Notes under the pieces: generated by a model
Database searches by the model: none
Seen by the model: only the letters and a program-made list of their open reading frames with translations
What the model was told of the DNA's origin: nothing
NCBI GenBank assembly: GCA_903914045.1
Contig: CAIWNO010000188.1
Span: forward strand, 1 to 6,104
Origin: an uncultured bacterium
GTDB taxonomy: Bacteria; Planctomycetota; Phycisphaerae; Phycisphaerales; SM1A02
DNA: 6,104 nt
Reading direction: 5' to 3'
Position numbers and translations under genes: made by a program
Shown: piece by piece, positions 1 to 5,486 of the stretch
Layout: each line of letters starts with the position of its first letter
Position numbering within the stretch: position 1 is the first letter of the stretch

Positions 1-399
1 GCGACGATCACACGCAAGAATGTGCGCCCACGCCAACTCCGCCACCGCATTCGCGTTTCGACCAGGGCAATTGGCCACGAATACGCCGCGACGACTGGCC
101 GCGCCAAGATCTATTTCATCCACGCCAGCGCCCGCTTGCACCACCAACGCAAGTTTGGGACTGGCTTCGATCGCGGCTTCATTCACAACAGTTTCGCGCA
201 CCACCAACACTTCGGCTTGCGTCTCGGCAAGTCGCTTGGCTAAATCTTTGGAAGCCAACTCTGGTTCATACACAACTTCGCAACCCAAGTCTTGAATGGC
301 GTGAACTCCGTTGCCGCCAATGGTGTCGGCCACTAAAACTTTTACAGTGGTCCTAGGAATGGAATTTGGATTGGGGTTGATTCTAGAAAAGACAGTCAT
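1..399 (-). CDS. serA: D-3-phosphoglycerate dehydrogenase, N-terminal 133 residues (cut by window edge)
   Basis: This is the first enzyme of the phosphorylated serine pathway: it oxidises 3-phosphoglycerate to 3-phosphohydroxypyruvate with NAD+ in the cytoplasm. The reverse strand is open from an ATG at 399 to the window edge without a stop, giving 133 residues. After an 18-residue lead-in, the substrate-binding half of a D-isomer-specific 2-hydroxyacid dehydrogenase begins at KVLVAD (20-25). It is followed by VLVVRET (64-70), QAGAGVDEIDL (88-98), RRGVFVANCPGRN (103-115) and AVAELAWAHILACDRR (118-133), a typical SerA order. The NAD-binding Rossmann motif and catalytic His/Glu lie outside the window, so substrate is inferred from similarity and from the DUF1015 neighbour, a known serA companion. 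Its start lies 22 bases after the DUF1015 stop, so the two are probably one transcript. No Shine-Dalgarno is visible. Alternative: another 2-hydroxyacid dehydrogenase such as a hydroxypyruvate or glyoxylate reductase. Confidence 0.85.
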   Translation of the reverse strand, partial: MTVFSRINPNPNSIPRTTVKVLVADTIGGNGVHAIQDLGCEVVYEPELASKDLAKRLAETQAEVLVVRETVVNEAAIEASPKLALVVQAGAGVDEIDLGAASRRGVFVANCPGRNANAVAELAWAHILACDRR

Positions 400-421
400 A
401 GAGATAGTGTATCCAAGGCGC

Positions 422-1630
422 TCACATAATCGATTGAATAAAAAGCCCACTTGGAATGGCCGGGCTGAAAGTGATGGCGTGATGCGGAATGCTTTCAGTG
501 CCTCGGGCAATTTCAAGAAGATCTTCCATGGATGGAATGGGGAACACAAAGGCCGCATGCGCCTGGCCTGCGTCCACAAACTTTGTCAATTGCCCAAGAC
601 TGACCACAGAATTCATGCTGTGAATCTCTATTTTTTCAATCGACGCGTGGGCACTCCGCCACGGATGCACCACCATTTGTTCAAAGCGCGTGCGGTCCCA
701 ATTCGCAGCCACAGAATGACCAGCCTTCATGGCGGGCAAGCGCCTGCGCTTCCATGAACCTGTCAAAGGCGCGCCGTCCACCTGAGCGGATTGGGCGCTG
801 GCCATGTAGGTGTCAAAAAAACCAGCGGGTGGATCGCCCACATTTTCAGGGCTTTCATGCACAGCTGAATCTTTCAATTGGTTCAAGTGCATTTGAAGCG
901 CTGTCGCGTCGCCGCCTGACACCAAAATGCGAGAGGCCCGAATGCTGACTCGATCAATGGCGGTCAAGGCCACGGCCCGCAACATGCTGCGCGAGTTGTC
1001 CGCATGCGTGGCGCGCGCGAACATTTCATCGCCACTTAAATTCACCAATGAATTCAGTTGGGCAACCAAGTGCGCCACGCGCTCTATTTCCCTGCAAACC
1101 CACACCGTGTGCGTGGCTCCATCCTTGCCGACAAAGTGCGCCAATGGCCGCTCATTGGTGGCGCCCTGAATCACATCCGACAACTCCTCATTCGGCTCAA
1201 AGGCCAACACTGGAATTTCGGCATGAGCCGTCAACGCCTCATCGCGCAGCCATGTTTGGCGCACGGCATCCTCGTCTGATTTTTGAAATCGCAACAGCTT
1301 TGAAAAAATAGTCGGAGACATTTCCATGGCCGCGATCAACGCCAGTGTTTTTTTACCCGCGCGCGCTTGGCGATAGGCGTACATGTGTGGCTGCGCATCT
1401 TGGCAAATCCACTTTTCGTTTTTCATGCGCTCAAACAAACGCGTTCCCGCGTCGGGCACATTTAATTTTTCACGCACGTCGGCGCGTATCACTTGCAACC
1501 AGGAGTTTGGAAAGGCCTCCACTTTTTGCGCGGCTTCCTGCAGCGACAATCGCATTCCAGGCTCGCATGAAATTTCCGCGCTTTTGGCGGCAATGGGTCG
1601 AAATGCGGCAAACGGATGAATATGAAACAT
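422..1630 (-). CDS. DUF1015-family protein, divergent, upstream of serA
   Basis: A 402-residue cytoplasmic protein of normal length for the family, whose molecular function is not established to my knowledge. Family features: the N-terminal IHPFAAFRP (4-12), NSWLQVIRAD (42-51, matching the usual 'NP.fihVi.pe'), MYAYRQ (83-88) followed by a hydrophobic strand (95-103), and the C-terminal FVDAGQAHAAFVFPIPS (351-367) and ITFSPAIPSGLFI (386-398), the usual 'K.T.F.PK..SGL'. Several conserved points are altered: no PPYDV near residues 20-28, RFQ instead of RHE near 114-116, and VSGGDATA (237-244) where ADGHHRYxxA is expected. It may be a specialised or inactive member. I chose the ATG at 1630 because the family starts directly at this PF motif; an in-frame TTG at 1666 would add 12 unsupported residues. 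The stop is 22 bases before serA, suggesting an operon and a role linked to serine metabolism. No Shine-Dalgarno precedes the start. Confidence 0.8.
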   Translation of the reverse strand: MFHIHPFAAFRPIAAKSAEISCEPGMRLSLQEAAQKVEAFPNSWLQVIRADVREKLNVPDAGTRLFERMKNEKWICQDAQPHMYAYRQARAGKKTLALIAAMEMSPTIFSKLLRFQKSDEDAVRQTWLRDEALTAHAEIPVLAFEPNEELSDVIQGATNERPLAHFVGKDGATHTVWVCREIERVAHLVAQLNSLVNLSGDEMFARATHADNSRSMLRAVALTAIDRVSIRASRILVSGGDATALQMHLNQLKDSAVHESPENVGDPPAGFFDTYMASAQSAQVDGAPLTGSWKRRRLPAMKAGHSVAANWDRTRFEQMVVHPWRSAHASIEKIEIHSMNSVVSLGQLTKFVDAGQAHAAFVFPIPSMEDLLEIARGTESIPHHAITFSPAIPSGLFIQSIM

Positions 1631-1830
1631 GGAATGAGGCTCTGATTGAAATAGTAGCCGCCACAATAATCCGAGATTTCAAGCGTAAAAACAGCTTCCG
1701 CGCCATCAAGGTCCGTCTGTGCGGGCGCATCTCGGGGGAAATCCCACCAAGAAACTTCAGTCGCCTCTTTGCATGGTCGACCTCAATCATGGCTTCGCTG
1801 TGCAAGCCAGTCACGCCTGTACAACTTCAG

Positions 1831-1837
1831 AAAGGAA
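1831..1837 (+). promoter_or_regulatory. Ribosome binding site of the HD-GYP gene
   Basis: AAAGGAA ends 4 bases before the ATG at 1842, a usual spacing. This decides the start: the reading frame is open upstream to an ATG at 1719, but the extra 41 residues look like translated non-coding sequence and have no such site. It is the only good Shine-Dalgarno in the window. Confidence 0.65.
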
Positions 1838-1841
1838 CGAC

Positions 1842-2942
1842 ATGAAACTTCAATCACCACATGTTCATACATTTGAAATCAATGCGCAATCCAACACGGA
1901 GTCCGCGCATGGCGACGCAGCGCAACGCTTTGAGAGACTTGCCGCGCGCTTGCGCAAGGCCAGTTTAATTTGGGGCCAGTCGGAACCAAGTTGTCTGCGA
2001 TTTTCAAATACCGATGAATGGCTCACTCGGCTTGTCGCAGATAGTTCTTGGCTGCGCCGCTCTGTGGATCAAGTTGTGTCGCAATGGAATACAACTAGTT
2101 GCGCTTTGGCCGTGGAGGCAATTCCAGGATGCTGGGTGCTGCCCGCCGGAAAAATGACACGTTCGGATGGAGTTGCGCGCGGACTTGCTGTTGCCATCAC
2201 CAATGATGCAATAGGTACGGGTGGTTCATTCAATGCGCTTTGCCAGTCCGCCAATGTTGACGTTGAGTTGACCCGCGACTTGTTGCAACGCGAGCCCGCC
2301 ATTCTGCGCCAAGAAATTCCACGACTTGCCGCCATGGTTTCCCTTGTGAAGCCGGCGGCACTGCGAGCGACTTACACCGTTCCAACCGTGGAGGCCTTGC
2401 TGCGCGCGGTGGAAACCGCCGATCAATCTATTCGCGGCCACAGTGAGCGCACTTCAAATCTTGCCAGTCGTCTGGCCCACGCGTGCCACCTTTCTTCGAC
2501 GGAACAGGAAACGGCGCGCGTGGCCGGACTTCTGCATGATGTGGGAAAGCTGGGTATTCCAACGGAAATCCTGCAAAAACGCGGGGCGTTGACCAAGGAT
2601 GAACGCGCCCTGGTGAACACGCATCCCGAGATGGGAAAACAACTTGTGTCGGGACTGGGCGGTCTAGATCGAACTGTGCCCGCGGTTCTGTGGCATCACG
2701 AACGCTGGGACGGCGCAGGCTATCCCCATGGAATTTCCGGCGAAGAGATTCCAGTTTTGGCGCGCATCATTTCGGTGGTGGACAGCTTTGACGCCATGCG
2801 CCGCAACCGCTCATATAAAGACAGCATAAGTATTCAATCCGCCTTGCAAGAAATTCACAAGTGTGCTGGTGGACAATTTGATCCAAAGATCGCCAAGACT
2901 TTTATTGAACTGATCAATCGCGAGCCAGCACTAGCCGCGTAA
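1842..2942 (+). CDS. HD-GYP domain protein, probable cyclic-di-GMP phosphodiesterase
   Basis: A 366-residue soluble protein with no signal peptide or membrane segment. The C-terminal half (about 180-360) is a complete HD-GYP domain, a family that hydrolyses cyclic di-GMP using a metal centre. Visible motifs: RGHSER (198-203), LLHDVGKLGIP (230-240) with the HD pair H232-D233 and K236, NTHPEMG (259-265) with H261, HHERWDGAGYP (285-295) with both histidines and an intact GYP, then D314 in VVDSFDAM and QFDPKI (345-350). The residue four before H200 is Ser, whereas I recall a Glu there in the trinuclear enzyme PmGH, so a two-metal site is more likely. Residues 1-175 match no domain I can name: a helical start (about 25-80), then a mixed segment around AVEAIPGCWVLPAG (90-103) and a helical region to about 170. 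It may be the sensory input. It is divergent from the DUF1015 gene across a 211-base gap in which I see no clear promoter. The start is fixed by AAAGGAA. Confidence 0.92.
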   Translation: MKLQSPHVHTFEINAQSNTESAHGDAAQRFERLAARLRKASLIWGQSEPSCLRFSNTDEWLTRLVADSSWLRRSVDQVVSQWNTTSCALAVEAIPGCWVLPAGKMTRSDGVARGLAVAITNDAIGTGGSFNALCQSANVDVELTRDLLQREPAILRQEIPRLAAMVSLVKPAALRATYTVPTVEALLRAVETADQSIRGHSERTSNLASRLAHACHLSSTEQETARVAGLLHDVGKLGIPTEILQKRGALTKDERALVNTHPEMGKQLVSGLGGLDRTVPAVLWHHERWDGAGYPHGISGEEIPVLARIISVVDSFDAMRRNRSYKDSISIQSALQEIHKCAGGQFDPKIAKTFIELINREPALAA

Positions 2943-2970
2943 AAATTTTGTAGAAAATTGTTTTCACCCC

Positions 2971-2999
2971 TTGCGTGAACGAAATATGTTTGTCACAAT
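2971..2999 (+). promoter_or_regulatory. Possible promoter of the small HTH gene
   Basis: TTGCGT (2971-2976), a 17-base spacer and CACAAT (2994-2999) resemble a weak sigma-70 promoter. It would start transcription at about the ATG at 3006, giving a leaderless message, which would fit the missing Shine-Dalgarno. TTTTCA (2961-2966) with TATGTT (2985-2990), 18 bases apart, is about equally good. Both are weak matches, and read-through from the HD-GYP gene is possible. Confidence 0.2.
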
Positions 3000-3005
3000 T
3001 CACGT

Positions 3006-3260
3006 ATGAATTTTGAGGCCAAGGAAGGCTTCGCTGGAACTGACGCCGCAGAGCAGAAGTATCAAACTCTGAAAATGGCCATAGGTTCTCTAGCCCCATT
3101 TGATAGACATGTCTTGCAACTTCGATGGGCCGATGATTTGACCCGCCACGAAACCGCGACCGTGCTTCAGCGCGAACCAGCCTCCGTGCTTGCGGCGGAA
3201 AATCGCTTGCGCCATTGGATGCGCGAACAAATTGAAATCGCCGAACTCGCCCTCGTTTGA
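3006..3260 (+). CDS. Small sigma-70 region-4-like helix-turn-helix protein
   Basis: An 84-residue cytoplasmic protein. Residues about 27-75 read like region 4 of a sigma-70/ECF factor: SLAPFDRHVLQLRWADDL (28-45) corresponds to the usual 'LPPRDRxVLxLRYxxGL', then a helix RHETATVLQ (47-55), a turn REPAS (56-60) and a recognition-like helix VLAAENRLRHWMRE (61-74). There is no region 2 for binding core polymerase or the -10 element, and only about 26 preceding residues, so it cannot be a full sigma factor; it may be a DNA-binding regulator or a decoy. It is intact, with its own start and stop and normal-looking codon use. It lies 63 bases after the HD-GYP gene in the same direction and converges on the dockerin gene 65 bases away. 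No Shine-Dalgarno precedes the ATG; the next in-frame ATG, at 3075, would remove residues before the HTH. Function unknown. Confidence 0.7.
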   Translation: MNFEAKEGFAGTDAAEQKYQTLKMAIGSLAPFDRHVLQLRWADDLTRHETATVLQREPASVLAAENRLRHWMREQIEIAELALV

Positions 3261-3295
3261 ATGACGCGGTTCGTTGGCATTTCTGCAACACGCGC

Positions 3296-3308
3296 ACTTG
3301 AGTCAAGT
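3296..3308. repeat. 13-base palindrome between convergent genes
   Basis: ACTTGAGTCAAGT is two perfect 6-base arms around a central G. The centre is too short to make a good RNA hairpin, so if it matters it is more likely a protein-binding site. It sits in the 65-base gap between the HTH gene and the dockerin gene, where no T-run terminator is visible. It could be chance. Confidence 0.35.
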
Positions 3309-3325
3309 CAGACACCACGGCGTGA

Positions 3326-4360
3326 TCAATCGGTGAAATTCAGCAAAACAATGCCTACGTCACCAGAATCCACCACTCCGCTTTTGTCAAAATCCGTGGG
3401 ACATCCCTCACAAGGACCAATGTCCAAAAGCACCAAACCGACATCGCCCGAATCCACCACTCCTGAGCAATCCAGGTCCTGCTCCACGCACACTGCAAGC
3501 GCACGCACCTTCATGCGCAAATGCGCCGCATCGGCCAGACCAAATTGAACGTACGCATTTTCCTTGGAGTAGAACGCTGGGTAATTGCCGGACTGCTGCG
3601 CCACAAACGTCAGGCTGCTCAGCGAGAAAAAAGTTCGTCCCGTTTCAATGCCCAGCCGTAAATAATTTTGAATATTGGCGTCCGCCACATTCACTTGAAA
3701 TGTCATCACGCTGTCTTGTGGAATAAATTGTCCCGCGGCAAGTCCCGCCACTTGTCCAACTGCGAACACGTTGGGTTGAAATCCAACCCGCGGATGATTG
3801 GACATGTCGACAAAATTATTTGCACTGTCATAACACGCGGCGAACGCGTTGCGAACGCCCGGCGACAAGTAACTGGCGCCACTCACGGCATACGCGGAAT
3901 TTTCCTGAAATGTTGCCGCCGTGAATCCGCCGCGAAATCCAACACCCGCAAGTTCAATGGGCTGCCCCGCATCCGGGTCATTCACGCGCCGGGCATCACC
4001 CGTGGGTAAAAACATTTGCCATGGATCGGAGGTTGGGTCGTACTGAACAACCATGTTGTTGGCAAATGAAATAGAAACCTCCGCCTCTAGAATTTCATAG
4101 GCTCCACTTCCAATTGGAACACTGGCGCCCGTGTCAAAAGCCAGCAGAATTTGCCCGTCGCGCGCGTCAAATTGCGTTGGGTTGTCGCGGTCGCTGCCAA
4201 ATGTGGTTAAGACCGAGCGCGTTCCAGGCGTGCTATTAAATGGATACATCCAGCGATCCAGTGCGGGCTGATTCAATTGAATATCAATCACGTCCGCAAA
4301 CGCGGGCGCGGCAATGCCAGACATGAATGCGGTAATTAAAAACAAAATACTCGTCTTCAT
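3326..4360 (-). CDS. Exported protein with C-terminal dockerin-like repeats
   Basis: A 344-residue secreted or surface protein. The start is the ATG at 4360 because it opens a textbook signal peptide: MKTS, a hydrophobic core ILFLITAFMSGIAA, then AFA with likely cleavage after residue 22 (AFA/DVID). A further upstream in-frame start at 4408 would bury it behind 16 residues. The body (about 23-290) looks beta-rich, with many Asn, Gly, Phe and Val, and has no catalytic motif I recognise. The last 50 residues (295-344) are two repeats, DLDCSGVVDSGDVGLVLLDI and DFDKSGVVDSGDVGIVLLNF, with the D-x-D-x-S-G-x-x-D-x-x-D spacing of dockerin calcium loops, and CEGC between them. Such C-terminal dockerins are common in Phycisphaerales exported proteins and are thought to serve anchoring or sorting; no cohesin partner is visible. 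It is divergent from the prepilin-like gene. No Shine-Dalgarno is visible; a -10 box lies just upstream. Confidence 0.85.
   Translation of the reverse strand: MKTSILFLITAFMSGIAAPAFADVIDIQLNQPALDRWMYPFNSTPGTRSVLTTFGSDRDNPTQFDARDGQILLAFDTGASVPIGSGAYEILEAEVSISFANNMVVQYDPTSDPWQMFLPTGDARRVNDPDAGQPIELAGVGFRGGFTAATFQENSAYAVSGASYLSPGVRNAFAACYDSANNFVDMSNHPRVGFQPNVFAVGQVAGLAAGQFIPQDSVMTFQVNVADANIQNYLRLGIETGRTFFSLSSLTFVAQQSGNYPAFYSKENAYVQFGLADAAHLRMKVRALAVCVEQDLDCSGVVDSGDVGLVLLDIGPCEGCPTDFDKSGVVDSGDVGIVLLNFTD
3329..3478 (-). repeat. Tandem dockerin-like calcium-binding repeats
   Basis: Two in-frame units of 28 and 22 codons (3395-3478 and 3329-3394) share SGVVDSGDVG and a following hydrophobic helix. 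At DNA level GAATCCACCACTCC recurs exactly at 3366-3379 and 3450-3463, 84 bases apart, so the second unit probably arose by duplication. Ser replaces the Asp usual at loop position 5 in both units, as in other planctomycete versions that I recall. Confidence 0.8.
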
Positions 4361-4369
4361 GAGGGAATT

Positions 4370-4379
4370 ACTATATAGT
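4370..4379. promoter_or_regulatory. Palindromic -10 element shared by divergent genes
   Basis: ACTATATAGT reads the same on both strands, so TATAGT (5 of 6 to TATAAT) faces each gene. For the dockerin gene, TGGAAA (minus strand, 4399-4394) lies 18 bases upstream and the predicted start falls just before its ATG. For the prepilin-like gene the predicted start is near 4386, with only a poor -35. Neither start codon has a Shine-Dalgarno, which fits very short leaders. The assignment is by pattern only. Confidence 0.35.
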
Positions 4380-4387
4380 GCTTCACC

Positions 4388-5347
4388 TTGTTTTTTCCAT
4401 TCAAACATATTTTATTTTGCAAGACAAAGCGTCAATGGGACCATGAATGTCCAAATTTCGCCTCTTCGAATGGTAAACATTGTCAGTTTGCGGCATGCAA
4501 GGCTTTCACGCTGGTTGAATTGTTGGTGGTCATTGCCATTATCGCGCTTTTGACCGCGATTGTCTTGCCCTCCCTGTCGGGGGTGCGCAACCGCGCGGCG
4601 CAAATCAAGGAACTCTCCGCGCTTCGCAACACATTGACCGCCTGGAATCAATACGCCACCGATCAAAAGGGCGCGCTTATTCCCGCCTTCTACGGCAATC
4701 CCCCGCTTGATGCGCTGCCCGCTTTTTATGAGGACGGAAAACCCATTCCCGCCGATGTCTACGGCAGTCAGCGCGCGGTTGTATGCCGTTGGCCATGGCG
4801 ACTTGCGCCGTATTTGGGCAACGACTTTCGCGCGCTCACCATGCAGGATGGTGACGATCAGGTCAAGCTGGCCTCTGGAAATGATTTGGGAAAATATTTG
4901 TACTTCTCCAGTTTGTATCCATCATTTGGCATGAATGGAATGTGGGTTGGTGGCGATCAAGAACGCTACGGATTTCTTCCTGCTGAAATCAGGGGCCAGC
5001 GAAATCCATTCGCCAATTTTTACGTTTCACGCCTCTCCACTATTCGTCACACGGAGCGTTTGATTGTGTTCGCATCAAGTCGCACCAATCAATCCGCCAC
5101 CGCCACCGACGCCTGCCGTGAAGGATATTTTCGCGTGGAAAGTCCAAACTGGATCGGTCCACAATGGTCAACCTACGACGCGGATGTCGCGCAAAGTTGC
5201 GGCAATGTCAGCGCGCGTTGGCAAGGCGCGGCAAGCGTGGGCACGGCCAACGGCGCCACGGAGTTGGTTCCAATTGAAGAGTTGCGCGACATGCGTCGCT
5301 GGGCCGATCAAGCCACCGATGCCAAGTGGCGCTTTGCGCCACAATAG
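4388..5347 (+). CDS. Prepilin-like (pseudopilin) protein with type IV cleavage/methylation motif
   Basis: A 319-residue protein as read from the only usable in-frame start, a TTG. KAFTLVELLVVIAIIALL begins at residue 38: prepilin peptidase would cut between A39 and F40, with the conserved Glu at mature position 5 (E44) and a membrane helix to about residue 58, followed by LPSLSGVRNRAAQIKEL. Ala instead of Gly before the cut is, as I recall, frequent in planctomycetes. The globular part contains YPSFGMNGMWVGGD (near 178-191), HTERLIVFASS (near 221-231) and ELRDMRRWADQA (near 299-310). This resembles planctomycete prepilin-type proteins with an H-X9-DG-like end, although the H-X9-DG itself is not clear. 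It would sit in the inner membrane or periplasm as part of a type II secretion or pilus-like assembly. The first 37 residues look non-coding, with four Cys; a more natural leader starts at the ATG at 4443 in another frame, so the 5' end is doubtful. Confidence 0.8.
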   Translation: MFFPFKHILFCKTKRQWDHECPNFASSNGKHCQFAACKAFTLVELLVVIAIIALLTAIVLPSLSGVRNRAAQIKELSALRNTLTAWNQYATDQKGALIPAFYGNPPLDALPAFYEDGKPIPADVYGSQRAVVCRWPWRLAPYLGNDFRALTMQDGDDQVKLASGNDLGKYLYFSSLYPSFGMNGMWVGGDQERYGFLPAEIRGQRNPFANFYVSRLSTIRHTERLIVFASSRTNQSATATDACREGYFRVESPNWIGPQWSTYDADVAQSCGNVSARWQGAASVGTANGATELVPIEELRDMRRWADQATDAKWRFAPQ

Positions 5348-5399
5348 TTTGCGTGTTTGAAATTGCGTTATACAAATCACATGGCCTTGCTACGCGACA

Positions 5400-5419
5400 G
5401 CATTGCTCTTCAGCAATGC
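5400..5419. terminator. Hairpin between convergent genes, possible bidirectional terminator
   Basis: GCATTGCT (5400-5407), loop CTTC, AGCAATGC (5412-5419): a perfect 8-bp stem with a 4-base loop. It lies in the 139-base gap between the prepilin-like stop (5347) and the TolC-like stop (5487), where a terminator is expected. No U-run follows on either strand, so intrinsic termination is uncertain; it may act as an mRNA 3' end stabiliser. Confidence 0.45.
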
Positions 5420-5486
5420 CGCTCGAGAGATACAACATTCATTCGGGGCTGAGAAACCATTTGGTGCAAACTAAGCGACACACTTA

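Noticed and set aside
20..295. Plus-strand frames of 91 and 73 codons at the left end
   Set aside because: They lie opposite the serA coding sequence, whose protein clearly matches a known family, and have no recognisable product.
1496..1780. Minus-strand open frame of about 95 codons running into the DUF1015 start, including EVSWWDFPRDAPAQTDLDG
   Set aside because: The amino-acid mix looks coding-like in the 1640-1770 part, but there is no ATG, GTG or TTG start and it then overlaps the DUF1015 gene in another frame. It could be a gene remnant; not supportable.
1470..1814. Minus-strand frame of 114 codons across the gap between the DUF1015 and HD-GYP genes
   Set aside because: Arg/Ser-rich with no domain, and mostly overlapping the DUF1015 start in another frame.
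1719..1841. Upstream extension of the HD-GYP gene to an ATG at 1719
   Set aside because: The added 41 residues show no domain character, and the AAAGGAA site sits correctly before the ATG at 1842.
2944..2964. AATTTT-GTAG-AAAATT followed by GTTTT after the HD-GYP stop, as a terminator
   Set aside because: The stem is only six A/T pairs and would be very unstable; A/T-rich intergenic DNA explains it.
5380..5460. Possible tRNA-like or small RNA gene in the convergent gap
   Set aside because: Apart from one hairpin there is no T-loop consensus, acceptor pairing or anticodon arm.
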